A stretch of DNA of 6,235 nucleotides from Planctomycetota bacterium (GTDB taxonomy: Bacteria > Planctomycetota > Planctomycetia > Pirellulales > Lacipirellulaceae), in assembly GCA_024278035.1 (NCBI GenBank), contig JAJRUA010000402.1, positions 1-6,235 of the forward strand, given 5' to 3'. Numbering within the stretch: position 1 is the first letter of the stretch; each line of letters begins with the position of its first letter. Positions 4,967-6,235 of this stretch are shown here, one piece after another. A model generated the notes under the pieces. The model saw only the letters and a list, made by a program, of their open reading frames with translations. It ran no database searches and was not told where the DNA came from. The position numbers were made by a program, and so were the translations under genes.

Positions 4967-6235
4967 ATGGCAAACGAACTTCCACTTCTTCATCCCGAGG
5001 AACGAGTTCTCTCAACGCTTGACGCCGATGGCCACCGGCGCTGGCTCCGTCCTAAGCTCGCCAAGGGCCTCTTTTGGCACCGTCGCCGAATTGTTGCCTA
5101 CGTGTTGATAGCCGTTTATACCCTGCTGCCCTTTCTCAAAGTCGGCGGTAGGCCGGCCCTGCAATTCGACATCTGGAACGGACGCCTCCATCTTTTTGGG
5201 TTCACTTTCCTTCCGACGGACATGGCCCTGCTCGCCCTCTTCGGGTTGATGGTCTTCTTATCCATCTTTTTTGCTACGGCGGTCTTTGGCCGTGTTTGGT
5301 GTGGTTGGGGCTGCCCACAGACGATTTACATGGAGTTTGTTTTTCGTCCTGTGGAGCGACTCTTCATGGGGACCCGTGGCAAAGGGGGAAAGCCACCGAA
5401 AAAAGGGGGCGCCGCATGGCGTTCCCTCGCCATGTACGCCACTTATCTCGTGATTTGCTTGCATTTATGCAACACGTTCCTTGCCTATTTTGTTGGCGTC
5501 GATCAATTGCACGCATGGATTTGGACCGCCCCCCCCTGGGAACATCCTGGCGCATTCGCTTTGGTTCTGTTTGTCACAGGCCTGATGCTATTCGACTTTT
5601 GCTACTGGCGCGAACAACTCTGCATCATTGGTTGCCCTTACGGCCGGTTCCAGTCGGTGATGCTCGACAAGTCGAGCTTAGTGGTCGGTTATGACCGAAG
5701 GCGTGGTGAGAAGCGTGGGCATGGGCGAGACCGAAAAGCCAAGGGCCTTGGGGACTGTGTTGATTGTAAAATGTGTGTCGATGTTTGTCCGACCGGCATC
5801 GACATCCGCGATGGGGTGCAACTGGAGTGCGTCAACTGCACGCAGTGCATTGATGCCTGTAACACGGTGATGGACCGTGTCGGCTTACCCCAAGGGCTCA
5901 TTCGCTACAGTTCCCAATCGGCTATGGAAGGCAAGCCGATGCCCATCCTACGGCCTCGGGTAATGATTTATGTTGGTATTATCACCGTCGTAGCAGGTAT
6001 CTTCCTAACGCTCTTAGCCAACCGGAGCGCCTTTGATGTGACTCTCCTGCGTGGCCTGGGCCGACCTTTTGTCGTGCTGGATTCTGGTGAGATAGAGAAT
6101 CTCCTTCGGATGAAGATCGTCAATCGGACCGAGGAAGAGCGGTCGTACCGCGTCGAAGTGACAAACCCACCCGCCGCGCGCTTAGGTGAAGAAATCACAA
6201 TAACATTGGCAGCCGGCGAGACCATCACCGATCCC
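4967..6235 (+). CDS. ccoG: CcoG/FixG cupric reductase for cbb3 oxidase assembly (C-terminus cut by window)
   Basis: An open frame of 423 codons starts at ATG 4967, 33 bases after the ccoP stop, and runs through the right edge; the family is about 450-500 residues, so only the end is missing. GAGG at 4951-4954 is a modest Shine-Dalgarno sequence, and no other ATG lies in frame after the ccoP stop. The protein has membrane helices near 42-58, 83-107, 153-176, 194-212 and 333-350. CGWGCPQT (112-119) and CIIGCPYGRFQ (219-229) are the paired membrane-edge CX3CP motifs of the NapH/CcoG group. Two ferredoxin-type sites follow: Cys264, 267, 270, 274-Pro and Cys288, 291, 294, 298-Asn, the second lacking the usual Pro. 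From about 355 the sequence becomes the beta-rich Ig-like periplasmic domain typical of FixG. In Rhodobacter, CcoG reduces Cu(II) to Cu(I) for CuB insertion. The basic stretch before the first cluster (244-259) includes the family RGEKRG motif. Position after ccoP is the usual ccoNOQP-ccoG order. Confidence 0.95.
   Translation, partial: MANELPLLHPEERVLSTLDADGHRRWLRPKLAKGLFWHRRRIVAYVLIAVYTLLPFLKVGGRPALQFDIWNGRLHLFGFTFLPTDMALLALFGLMVFLSIFFATAVFGRVWCGWGCPQTIYMEFVFRPVERLFMGTRGKGGKPPKKGGAAWRSLAMYATYLVICLHLCNTFLAYFVGVDQLHAWIWTAPPWEHPGAFALVLFVTGLMLFDFCYWREQLCIIGCPYGRFQSVMLDKSSLVVGYDRRRGEKRGHGRDRKAKGLGDCVDCKMCVDVCPTGIDIRDGVQLECVNCTQCIDACNTVMDRVGLPQGLIRYSSQSAMEGKPMPILRPRVMIYVGIITVVAGIFLTLLANRSAFDVTLLRGLGRPFVVLDSGEIENLLRMKIVNRTEEERSYRVEVTNPPAARLGEEITITLAAGETITDP

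Overview
The window reads as part of a respiratory gene cluster from a Gram-negative bacterium, most likely a planctomycete (Pirellula/Blastopirellula-like). That assignment is inference from three things: a fused CcoN-CcoO oxidase subunit, a short single-heme CcoP, and an exported cysteine-rich protein with a planctomycete-like look. No rRNA, tRNA or other phylogenetic marker is present to settle it.

Layout. Positions 1-600 (minus strand) hold the N-terminal 200 codons of an exported Cys-rich protein that runs off the left edge. Positions 601-939 are a divergent intergenic region with T-tracts and a weak promoter/operator candidate. Positions 940-1386 (plus) encode an Rrf2-family transcription regulator with a probable Fe-S cysteine cluster. 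Positions 1387-1608 are a 222-base gap with a three-copy 16-bp tandem repeat. From 1609 to the right edge there is a plus-strand operon for a cbb3-type (C-family) cytochrome c oxidase: ccoNO fusion (1609-3996), ccoQ (3993-4178, ATGA overlap), ccoP (4259-4933) and ccoG (4967 to beyond 6235, cut by the window edge).

How the genes work together. CcoNO carries the heme b, heme b3-CuB oxygen-reducing centre and a monoheme c module. CcoP supplies a second membrane-anchored cytochrome c. CcoQ is a small one-helix accessory subunit. CcoG is the polyferredoxin-like membrane protein that reduces Cu(II) to Cu(I) for CuB assembly. The Rrf2 protein is a plausible local redox, NO, iron or oxygen-responsive regulator of this operon, but that is inference from position only. 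Other assembly genes (ccoH, ccoI, ccoS) are not in the window and could lie to the right.

I found no CRISPR array, mobile element, RNA gene or clearly undescribed system. The more interesting points are the reduced heme complement (one CXXCH in CcoP), the subunit fusion with an acidic tail, the Rrf2 gene next to the oxidase, the Cys-dense exported protein divergent from it, and the repeats ahead of ccoNO.
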